A DNA stretch of 64,000 nt from Chelonoidis abingdonii (lineage: Eukaryota; Chordata; Testudines; Testudinidae). A model generated the notes under the pieces. That model saw only the letters and a program-made list of their open reading frames with translations. It was not told the DNA's origin and did not search any database. Location of the stretch: NCBI RefSeq assembly GCF_003597395.2, contig NC_133769.1:44623831-44687830 (forward strand), read 5' to 3'. The translations under genes and the position numbers were made by a program. Of this stretch, positions 34,535-45,060 are shown piece after piece. Within the stretch, counting starts at the first letter, position 1; every line of letters begins with the position of its first letter.

Positions 34535-35945
34535 TAGGGCTGGCAATTAATTGCAGTTAACTCAAGTGATTAACTCAAAAAAATTAATCACAATTAAGCA
34601 CAGTGTTAATCACATTGTTAAACAATAGAATATGAATTCAAATGTATTCAATATTTTGGATGTTTCTCTACATTTTCAAATATTGGTTTCAATTACAACA
34701 CAGAATGCAAAGTGTACACTGCTCATTTTATATTATTATTTTTATTACAAATAGTTGCACTGTAAAAGTGATACACAAAAGAAACAGTATTTTTCAATTC
34801 ACCTCCTAGAGGTACGGTAGTGCAATCTCTTTATCATGAAAGTGCAACTTACAAATGTAGATTTTTTTTTTGTTTGGTAACTGCACCCAAAAACAAAACA
34901 ATACAGAACTTTAGAGCCTACAAGACCACTCAGTCCTACTTCTTGTTGAGCCAATCGCTAAGACCAACAAGATTGTTTATATTTACAGGAGATAATGCTG
35001 CCCACTTCTTATTTACAATGTCATCAGAAAGTGATAACAGGCATTCGCATGGGACTTTTGTAGCCAGCATTGGAAGATATTTACATGCCAGATATGCTAA
35101 ACATTCATATGCCCCTTCATGCTTCAGCCACCATTCCAGAGGACATGCTTCCATGCTGATGACACTTGTCAAAAAAATAATGCGTTCATTAAATTTGTGA
35201 TTGAACTCCTTGGGGGAGAATTGTATGTCTCCAGCTCTATTTTACTCACATTCTGCCATATATTTCATGTTATAGTAAGCTCGGATGATGACTTAGCACA
35301 TGTTGTTCATTTTAAGAATACTTTCGTTGCAGATTTGACAAAACACGAAGAAGGTACCAATGTGAGATTTCTAAAGATAGCTACAGCACTTGACCCAAGG
35401 TTTAAGAATCTGAAGTGTCTTCTAAAATCTGAGAAGGATGAGGTGTGACACATGCTTTCAGATGTCTTAAAAGAGCAACACTCTGATGTGGAAACTACAG
35501 AACCTGAACCACTAAAAAAGAAAACCAACCTTCTGCTGGTGGCATATGATTCAGATCATGAAAATGAATATGCATCGGTCTGCCCTGCTTTGGATTGTTA
35601 TCGAGCAGAACCCATCATCAGCATGATCACATGTCCTCTGGAATGGTGGTTGAAGCATGAAGGGATGTAGGGATCTTTAGCGCATCTGGCATGTAAATAT
35701 CTTGTGACGCCAATTACAACAGTGCAATGAGAATGCCTGTTCTCACTTTCAGGTGACGTTGTGAACAAAAAGTGGGCAGCATTATCTCCTGCAAATGTAA
35801 ACAAACTTGTTTGTTTGAGCGATTGGCTGAACAAGAAATAGGACTGAGTGGAGTTGTAGGCTCTAAAGTTTTACACTGTTTTATTTTTGAATTCAGTTAT
35901 TTTTTGTACATAATTCTATGTTTGTAAATTCTGCGCACATTTTCA
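34535..35945. mobile_element. Inverted pair of hAT transposase remnants
   Basis: 34535-35165 encodes, on the minus strand, a transposase C-terminus (CPLEWWLKHEG, LACKYLP, KKWAALSPVNINNL). 35170-35945 encodes, on the plus strand, an internal part plus the same C-terminus (ALDPRFKNLKCLL, CPLEWWLKHEG, LSPANVNKLVCLSDWL). Both have stops. They are head-to-head with C-termini pointing outwards. Same family as 1730-2715. This is a hAT-type transposon of ZBED-like kind, not functional. Confidence 0.8.
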
Positions 35946-36450
35946 AATTCTGCAAAATTCTTCATATTTTATTTGTCAAAATAACACAATATAATCACAC
36001 AAGTTTCAATTAATTTTGGGCATTTATTTCAAAATACCTGTCAGACACCAGGCTGTTGTGGGGAGCCCTGGACCCTCCACCTGCCCTTGGTGGCACATCC
36101 GGGGGGCTGGAACATGGGCTAAGGTCTGCTCTTGGACACCCCAGCCCCCTGCCCAGGGCAGGTGGAGGGTCTGAGGCTCCCCACAGCAGCCTGGGCTCCA
36201 GGTTCTGGCCTGGCTAGGGGGCGGGACCTTGACGGGAAGAGAAGGAGCAGGAGCTTGGGGGAAGAGGAGGGGCAGGGGGCGGGATCTCAGGTGAAGGTGG
36301 GGGCGCAGCGGGGCCACAGAGAGGGGCGAGGCTCCTGTAGGTATCCCACTTTTGCCTTTTGACAAGGTGGCCATCCTGGGGTGGGGGGCAGTACCCCTTG
36401 CCCACAACCCTCATAATTTGTGCCACAGACAAGAAGCACCCTGAAGCACA
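35946..36450 (+). repeat. Interspersed repeat with GC-rich hairpin
   Basis: Begins near aattctgcgcacattttc. It contains ggaccctccacctgccc and its inverted partner gggcaggtggagggtc about 80 bases apart. Related wording (attctgcatgcacagtgg) occurs at 50570-50610. The ORFs here are low-complexity shadows. Confidence 0.5.
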
Positions 36451-37201
36451 TCCAGACCTTTTGTTTTATTTCCTGAATTGCCAATCTGTATCACCGGATG
36501 GTGTGAATAACTATACTACGAATTTTAAGTCGCTGCATTACTTCTGCAGTTCTGAGAGTGCCTAGACATTCACAATGCCTTTACACAAGTCAGTGCAGTG
36601 TTCGACACTTCTCAGGGTTAGGCTCTTAGTGACTGTTACCAAAGTGTGGGGGGGGGGGGGCAGTCGGCTGTCTGAGCGGATCAATAATGGGATCTACTGC
36701 ATCTTTTAACTGTAGTCGAGTTTGAATTCACCCTATCTAGCTTTCCAGCTTAGTGCTGTTGCTAGCCCACTGGGAGCCCTAAGCAGGAATATTTGGGGCC
36801 CTCCCATCCCCCACAACACATTCTAATCATTAACAAGGAGTCTCCTTGAGATGCTTGGGTCCCTAAGCAATTGCTTAGTCTGCTTATGTCTAGTGCCGGC
36901 ACTGCTCCAACTCTCACTCTGATCCTTTAGCATGCATTTTGCTAGTGAGATTACATCAAATAATAAACCCTGTCAGTAAATAACAATTGCAAAATTGTCC
37001 TTCTGCAGGGAGTCACATAAATTCCCTTTTTACTATATTCTTCAGTTTTGCAAAGTTTAAAATGTGGCATTTTATATCTTAAAAGGAACAAAATGTAAAT
37101 ATTAAATACTTTGAAAAATAAAACAGTATACCAAATAATACCTAACTCTAAAGGCCAGCTCTGTGTTCCATCAAGATCTCTGTGACTGATGTGACATAAG
37201 A

Positions 37202-37880
37202 CCCTAAGAACATAAGAACAGCCATATTGAGTCAGACCAAAGGTCCATCCAGCCCAATATCCTGACTACCGACAATGTCCAATGCCAGGTGCCCCAGAAG
37301 GAGTGAACCTAGCAGGCAATGATCAAGTGATCTCTCTCCTGCCATCCATCTCCACCCTCTGACAAACAGAGGCTAGGGACACTATTCCTTACCCATCCTG
37401 GCTAATAGCCATTAATGGATTTAACCTCCATGAATTTATCTAGTTCTCTTTTAAATCCTGTTGTAGTCCTAGCCTTCGCAACCTCCTCAGGCAAGGAGTT
37501 CCACAGGTTGACTGTGTGCTGTATGAATAAGAACTTTCTTTTATTTGTTTTAAACCTGCTGCCCATTAATTTCATTTAGTGACCCCTAGTTCTTATATTA
37601 TGGGAACACGTAAATAACTTTTCCTTATTTACTTTCTCCACATCACTGATGATTTTATATACCTCTATCCCCACTTAGTTTCCTCTTTTCCAAGCTGAAA
37701 AGTCCTAGCCTCTTTAATCTCTCCTCATATGGGACCTGTTCCTAACCCCTAATCATTTTAGTTGCCCTTCTCTGAACCTTTTCTAATGCCAGCATATCTT
37801 TTTTGAGATGAGGCGACCACATCTCAATGCAGTATTCAACATGCGGGCGTACCATCGATTTATATCAGGGCAATAATATA
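37202..37880 (-). mobile_element. CR1 LINE 3' part
   Basis: Plus-strand wording typical of turtle CR1 3' ends: aagaacataagaacagccat, gtcagaccaaaggtccatc, ggaatttatctagttctc-like and gttccacaggttgactgtg. No intact reading frame. Confidence 0.85.
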
Positions 37881-40391
37881 TTTTCTGTCTTATTCTCTGT
37901 TCTTTTCTTTTTTTTTGTCATCAACTGCTAAGGGCATGTTTGGTCTTTATATTAGTGGGGCTTAGCTAAGAGGGACTAGAAGTTGTGGAACTTAAACTAC
38001 CACTCCTACCAATTAGCACTCTCATAGTGCCTTACTTTTGTCAGTGCTGCACAAAAATTAATCAATCAAATTAAATGAGCATTATGTTGACTACTTTTCC
38101 TAGAATGGCCATGGGGGACATCCAGCATATTGCTAATGCGGCTGTAATTTTGTCAGAAGGATTTGTAGGTCACTTTTTAAAGCAGTTCTTCACATATGAA
38201 GTGTTAACCTGATATCTGTGCACGGGATGTTTTGCATTGTAGCACTAAAATAAAAAGTGATTTTAAAACATCATACACAAGTGCTGCAACCCCATACCTA
38301 AATGCTTTACTATTTATCATATTGTGATAGACCCAAAGAAACAAAAACTGATCAATAATGGCATAGAGTCAATATGACTCAGACGCTAAAAGTGTCATTG
38401 CAGGACTTCAATTTCAGGCTTTTGCAATACTATCACGCTAGCACTGAGCATGAATTCACACCTCTCCCAATGCTCAGACATAAGGCTCTTGGCCAACACT
38501 GTCATCCATGAGGGTGGGCTCTCTGAAGGCAAGTGAAACACCACCACAGCCCCATTGCCTTTAAAGGTAAACATACACATCTTTTGCTTTGACCGCCAGC
38601 TCTGACAGCAATAACTTCCAAAAATAAAAAATAGCTTTTGCAGACACATAAATCTTTTTTTTTTCCTGCTCAGCAGACTTTATGTAGCTCATAATAGACA
38701 GGGATATTCTAATGGTTTCCTCCCCCTGCTTTTGTGTCTCAGAGCCAGGCTTCAACATAACTATTTAAAAAAAGATTCACACACCAGCTGAATATCTGAT
38801 GAACTGGTCAGCAGGGTACAGAATCATGTTCCAAGGCCCTTAACACCACTGCACAGGCTTAACCAGGAGCAAAAGGTCCTGTTTGTAACATTTCTGTTTA
38901 GTCAGTCAAATCCTGAAATCCTAAGTTCACTCCCTGTGCAAACAAGGATGACCGTAAAGATTTGAGGATTTTGACCAAGATTCTTGGAAGGATCTAATGC
39001 AATATAAACACTTCCATACTGTTAATAACAGAAGAATTCCAGAGAAGTTGTGAAACTCCTCACAATGCAAAAAGGTTTATCAAAGCCTTTGGAGTTTGAT
39101 CCCACACAAAAGAATATGTAGACAAATATTTTTTCTGACAATTTCCAGGCTTTGTTAGGCAAAAGAGGAAGAAATTCAATGTTGAATTTCGAAAGAGGGT
39201 AGTACAAAGGATTTTTTTAAGCCTACAAAGTAAAGTGACTGACAGTGTATTTTCCAAATCTCTTCCCCAGGCTCTTATTAAGAAATCCATAAATATGTCA
39301 ATATGTGGAAGAGCACCTCAAGGTAAATGCATTATAGATTAAATCACACAGACATTTTCAAATAGCATTAAAAGTTGGCAGCCTGACTTAAATGCACAAA
39401 AGCAAGAATATTCAAAGTTAAGACTGAACTTCTGCCTTTATCTTATCCTGTTGGAAGTACACTTGGTTGGCATATAGGAGAATTCTTGATTTGAAGTTCT
39501 CTCCTGGGTTTATTTTTCTCCTCATCTTTACATCTACTTCTATACTTTCAATGGCATGTAAAAAAAATCCCTTTTGCCTCATTGAAATGTGTCAACTAGA
39601 TACAAAGAAACCAACAAACGTACACTGTTATGTAAAGGACAGCTATGCCTTGTAAGCAGTCGGGGCAGGGAGTCTTTAAAAAGCACGAAACCAGTAATTT
39701 ATAGAGTATATCCCAAAGCACACAATGCTAACTTATCTCCTCCACATACACAGCTAAAAAATTAGAAGTTTTTAGAGCAAGTTCACATGGAATTTTCACA
39801 ATGAAGCCAAGTAGTTATTTAGCACAGTGTTTCTATAGATGTACTATGAGAAAATGAATGGTATTTATCAGTTCTGGCTTCCAATCAGAACAGTTCAGTG
39901 GTGCTATATGTACACTAGGCTGTAATATAAAATGTTATGCCTTCCTTCACACTTTTCCCTACACTTGGAATAGACTCCACCATGGATGGGTAGGCTTCAT
40001 GTATGTCAAGTGTCCTCCCTTCTCCTTCAGGAAACTTCTGAAAATCCACCAGCCTACGAAGCAATCTAGCTATATCAAATCTGTATGAACAAGCTTTATA
40101 CCCACTACTCTGCCTGATTTGGAACAAGGACTTGAACCAGGGTCTCCTATGCCCCAGGTGAGTGACCTTGGTTATTGGCTGTTCTTGTGGTGGTGATGGT
40201 GGTGGAGGGGGTCTCTTGGTTTCTCTTCCTTCCCCTCTTACACATATAGAAATTTCATTCTGGACCTGAAAAAACTTTTGTCAAAACTGACACATTACCT
40301 TGAAAAGTTTGTTTTGATTGATTGGCATTTTCTCACAAAAACCATTTGGTCAAAAAATTCCTGATCATCTCTATTCCCTTATACCTTTAGA
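37881..40391. other. Intergenic, nothing recognised
   Basis: AT-rich sequence upstream of ASB15, with no coding resemblance. An ASB15 5' noncoding exon or muscle enhancer may lie here but cannot be seen from sequence. Confidence 0.5.
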
Positions 40392-40459
40392 GCCTGATTC
40401 AAAGCCCACTGAAGTTAATGGAAAAACTCTTATTGATTTCAGTGGGCTTTGGATCAGGC
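40392..40459. repeat. Short palindrome, gcctgatccaaagccc family
   Basis: Arms 40392-40418 and 40433-40459 are inverted with 24 of 27 bases matching (core aaagcccactgaa). A related unit is at 43617-43745. Confidence 0.8.
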
Positions 40460-40639
40460 CCATAGATAGAAAGCACCTTGAACAGGAACATTATCAGTGG
40501 TTTGGTACACTTTACGCAGGGTAGATGTTCATGTAGGGCTCAGTCCCACAAGGTACTGAGTACCCTCAACTTCCATTGACTCCAAATGGAACTGAGACCA
40601 CTCACTACATGGCAGGATCAGGATTTTCACACATTATAG

Positions 40640-43600
40640 AAATACAAATAATTTAATAAAACATTACAAAAATTCCATTTTCTTCAGAAAAATATGATGC
40701 ATGCCCAAACCAACCCCAGCACTAAAAGAAAAGCTAAGAAGGGACTTAAAATTATTATAAAATTATATAGTTTTTCTTTCTAGACCCACAAGGTCAATAC
40801 CTGCTTGGACAATAGACTTCTTTTCCGCTGTGATTTCTCAGAATTCACAGTTACCACAGAACTCTGCTGGAGCACAGACTCAGCCTATCTGGGGTCAGGT
40901 AAGCGGTGGTTTTGGCATATATTTTCTCCAAAGTGTCTTTCTAGACATAACCACTTATCCTGTATGAGATTATGATGATGATAATTAATAATAAAATGGA
41001 AAAAGCTAATACAAGGGCCAAGAGGCTGTGACATGGTAGAACAAGTATGAGAAAGTAAATAACTCACCAAAGTGCATGTGGTGAACATTGAGGGAGGTTT
41101 ATAAATGCTTTGGGTGCCTGATTGGCTATATCACTGCTGGTCAGATGCTATCTGAGGTGATGACAATCTGCTGAAGTGTGAATATTCCACTAGGATCACA
41201 ATGGAATATGGCTGAACACTGGTACATTGGGCAGCACAATAAGAATATTTTGTCTGATATACTTGTTACTTGTATATAAAGTAGCAAAGAGGCTGTTAAA
41301 AGATGCAGCGGCGAATTCCCTTTCCTTCACCCATGGAAAATTTGTTCTTCATTTTTCAGACCAAGCTCATTGCTAGATGAGACGGTAGTTGCTTTTTCTA
41401 GAAAATACTATTGTTAAGGCACAGATATAGTAGTCTTCATAAGATCAATAATATTTTTCCAGAATTTTTTAATAGATTGAATTATTTCATTTTTATTTTA
41501 TCCTGAAAAAAAACAAGTTCCCAAGAAACTACTGATTACTGTAGATTTTTTAATTTTTGAGTATTTATGCATCTTAAACCTGAAGGATCAATTTTCATAG
41601 AAAAGAATTTGTTCCAGTTTAAGCCATTCTCTTTCAGTTCAAAAGATTTGAAATACTCACAAATCATGGAAATTGAGTCTTTGCTTAGAAACAGATGTGT
41701 CAAGAATTTATTACTATTAAGCATATCAGGCAAGTGTTTAGTGCTATGCGAGCAAGACATATTAATCTGATTTCACATTTTTGAAATAAATTAAGCAGTC
41801 CTAACTTTGTTCTCTATAACTGGAAGGCCTTTAGGTATCCAAGCCTGAAGACTTTATTCACACCAATACAGTAATTTAATAGCAGTTTAAATCTGGATTG
41901 ACTCTGTTACACATTATTCACAATTTTAGTCTACTTCACCATTAGGCTAATTGGCAAGATACAGATAAAATATATTATATTCTCACCTTTTCAACCCATC
42001 ATCTTGTCATTGTTACTCTGGGGCCTGTATTTTGAACAGACAGGAATAGTACCCTGCACGCTGGTGTGTCTTGTGGTATTTCTAAAATTAAGTATGTAGT
42101 TGGGAGTTAAATTAAGGTCTGACCTCGTACAACTGTAACATAAGCAGACTCCACCCCACAGAAAAGTATTACACATGACTTCTCTAGAATCTTATCAAAA
42201 GTAACATGAGGTCTGACTGGTATAATAAGATAATCTGTGCCTTAATTGGTTCAAACAGCTCTCATTAAGAAAATAAATGATCTGCCAGCTTAAACTCACT
42301 AGCAGTATTAAAAAAATTTAGTAACATATACACATAGAGCTAAAAAGAAATAAAACCAAGAAAGGTTTAGCTGTTGTACAAATATTTAGTCTTCTACAGT
42401 GACAGATCTTGTCACATCACTTTATGTCACAAAATAGTTCCCAATCTCTCACTATTCAAACTTTTGTAGACGTGGTGAGCCTGATGTGATGCCAAGATTT
42501 ACAGATTCCATGATAGCGAGTCCTAGTCTTTGACTAGATTTTAATAATTTCCATTTTAACACAGAAGCTGGAGACACAGCATCATAGTCAATGTTGACAA
42601 GTCTGACCAAGAAGCTCTGAGTAATGCCATCAAGGACATTAGTATCTAGCAAGTTAAACCACAGCCACGGTGTGAGTGGCAAAATGGATTTTTTCTCCAT
42701 TTAATTTATTTACCTACACAAACACAGCTCAGACGCAGAATGAGTTACATCCTGTTTTTTTTTATTATCCATGTTTTTTTTATTATCCATGTAGTGAGTG
42801 AGGCACAAGTACCTAAACTAAACTCATCCTAGATTAGAGATGAGGACCACAAGCTTCCAGTATCTCTGCCTTTCCTTTAACCACTCTGATCAAATTAATT
42901 TTATTAGATTTTAAACTGAGGCTGAGACAAATTGTCATAGCTATATTGCCCCATCTCCATATCTATTTGTACGGTATAAAGCACAATGGGTCCCCATTCT
43001 AAACAGGGACCCCAGGCACTACTGCACTATAGAAAAGTTCACAGAAGCAGCTAAAACATGAGATTCCTGGTTTTTCCCGTTGAAGTTTCTTAAACTAAAC
43101 AGCCCCCATCTAGAAGCTAGGCCAGCTATCTTTCATGTAGTTGGGCAGCACTGCAAAATTATATTCAGATATACCATGAAAAATAGAGTGAAGCATAATG
43201 AATGGATAAAGTGAGTAGTGAGTTAGTTAAGTGAGGAAGCAAAGTTAGTTGTTTTTTCTTCATCTGTCCTTAGTAACCAAGTTTATAATGGCATCTAATC
43301 CAGAAATAACTGATTTGAACTTGTTACCAACACTATTAACATCAAAATAATTGCTGCAGGGCACCTGCAGTATCATTCTGGACTGCAAATTTTAAACAAT
43401 TCTTTTCCATGTTCTCAGCAGTGTATTTTGATGTATTCCAAATATATGTAAATAATGCTTTGATTCATTAGCTAATATGATAACTATCAAACTGTAGGTG
43501 TCACTAAGTGCTTTCAAAAACCATATAAAACACTTTTCAGAGACATAAAATGTTATTAATGTCCCATCCTGCACAGAGAATGCACCTACCATAAACACAC
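40640..43600. other. Intergenic between ASB15 and NDUFA5, nothing recognised
   Basis: AT-rich unique-looking sequence. The only oddity is a direct duplication of ttttattatccatg around 42757-42791. No exon or RNA gene is supported. Confidence 0.5.
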
Positions 43601-43616
43601 ATCCCTACCATCATGA

Positions 43617-43745
43617 AGGGCCTGATCCTGGTAAAAGAAAACCACTCATTGGTTGCAAAGGCCTTTGGATCAGGTCCTAAGAGCTAGTCTTGGACCTCAC
43701 TGAAGTCAGTGGAAAAATGCTCATTGACTTCATTGGGACCAAGAA
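43617..43745. repeat. Relative of the gcctgatcc palindrome family
   Basis: Contains gggcctgatcctgg, ctttggatcaggtcc and ctcattgacttcattggg. Same vocabulary as 40392-40459. Confidence 0.5.
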
Positions 43746-43835
43746 TTGGTTCCATATATTCAGTCTTCACAACAGAGAAAGCTTGGAAGCCAGTTCTGGT
43801 GTTCACCAAAAATTACGTCTTGCATTGAGGATGGC

Positions 43836-43853
43836 GGGGGGGGGGGGGGGGGG
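43836..43853 (+). repeat. G homopolymer run (18 G)
   Basis: Eighteen G in a row, with shorter runs at 36648-36660, 45391-45403 and a C run at 44503-44513. Lengths of such runs are unreliable in assemblies. Confidence 0.9.
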
Positions 43854-44085
43854 ATTGGCAAGCGGGGTGAGTGGGTGGATGATGGGTGTCTTCGCACTTC
43901 GGCCTGCTTAATTTTCCATGTTTATTTCAGTGTTACAAAGGGTGGGTCTTGAAAATCACCAAAAATGTGTTACATAAATTATGGACAGCCCCAGACTCCA
44001 GTTGCACATGTCAAGGAGCAGCCCAAGGGAAGAGCCCTCCACCAAGCATTAGCCGCTGACAGCCCTGGAAACACAGTACTAGATG

Positions 44086-44255
44086 TATTGGAGCATAAGC
44101 TTTCGTGGGTGACTCTGATATCATGCGTCTGACGAAGTGCTATTCACCCACGAAAGCTTATGCTCCAATATGTCTGTTAGTCTATAAGGTGCCATAGGTC
44201 TCTTTGTCGCTTTTTAGAGGATCCAGGCTAACACAGCTACCCCTTTGATACTTGA
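44086..44255. repeat. Foldback repeat, aagctt family, with perfect arms
   Basis: Left arm 44086-44112 and right arm 44143-44170 are perfect inverted copies over 27 bases (core gcataagctttcgtggg). The right side continues with the family tail ctgttagtctataaggtgc. Confidence 0.9.
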
Positions 44256-44905
44256 CACAGTACTACATGTACTTCAGTAAGTATCCAGTGACTGGTGGCA
44301 GGGAGACAGAGGACTGGCTGCTTACAGAACCACAAAATCACTTTTCTCTCGGTGGCACTGAGATTGTCAGTGTAACTGGAACCACGGAGACGGGTGCAAG
44401 TGGAGAGCCCCTCTCCTGCAGGGTGTTCATGGGTGTGCCCATAGTGCTCGGGGATGAGATTCCTCCATCACACAGCGTGTCAGGAGGGGCTGGGGGCCAA
44501 GACCCCCCCCCCCATGTGGTGCATCTGGGGCTGGCAGAACCCGACTCACTCCAGATTCCCCAACAAGCCCCATTCTCGCTTCATGACACCTTGACAGTGT
44601 AATTTCGTGTGCAGTCGGTCAGCCCGCCTGCCGCTGTGACTCCCCCTCCACCCGCCAGAGGGCGCCCGACACAGGCGCAGCGCTGTACCAGCCGCTCATG
44701 GGCTCGCTCGCTGAGCTCAGGTAGCGCATGCTCATTTTGCTACCGACGCTCTTGCGCGGAGAACATGCGCATTCCTCATGCTCTCCAATCCTCCATTCTC
44801 GCGCCCGCCCCACTTAGAAACAGCGCCTGCGATTACTTTACGGCATACGCACGCGCACTCAGACACAGAACTCCCCCAGCGTCGCTCTCAGGCCCGGCCT
44901 CCTAG

Positions 44906-44915
44906 GCGCATGCGG
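44906..44915. promoter_or_regulatory. Second NRF1-like site
   Basis: GCGCATGCGG, one base off the palindrome, about 60 bp upstream of the perfect site. Weaker relatives (GCGCATGCTC near 44724, ATGCGCAT near 44765) lie further upstream. Confidence 0.5.
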
Positions 44916-44974
44916 CCTTCGTCTTCCCGGGCTTGCCCTGTAACCAACAGCCACAGCTTCGCTAATGGTACGAG

Positions 44975-44984
44975 GCGCATGCGC
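44975..44984. promoter_or_regulatory. Palindromic NRF1 site
   Basis: A perfect GCGCATGCGC palindrome, the core consensus of nuclear respiratory factor 1, 55 bp upstream of the NDUFA5 ATG. Binding is inferred, not shown. Confidence 0.7.
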
Positions 44985-45039
44985 GTTTTTGCTCCGTTCT
45001 AGGCGGTTGGAGTCAGCGCTGTACTGCTTGCCCGCAGCC

Positions 45040-45060
45040 ATGGCCGGGGCGCTGAAGAAG
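45040..45060 (+). CDS. NDUFA5: NDUFA5 coding exon 1
   Basis: ATG in the context GCAGCCATGG, a good initiation context. The 21 coding bases encode MAGALKK, then donor AAG|GTGAGG. It sits in the CpG island. No in-frame upstream ATG was preferred because the N-terminus matches the family. Confidence 0.96.
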
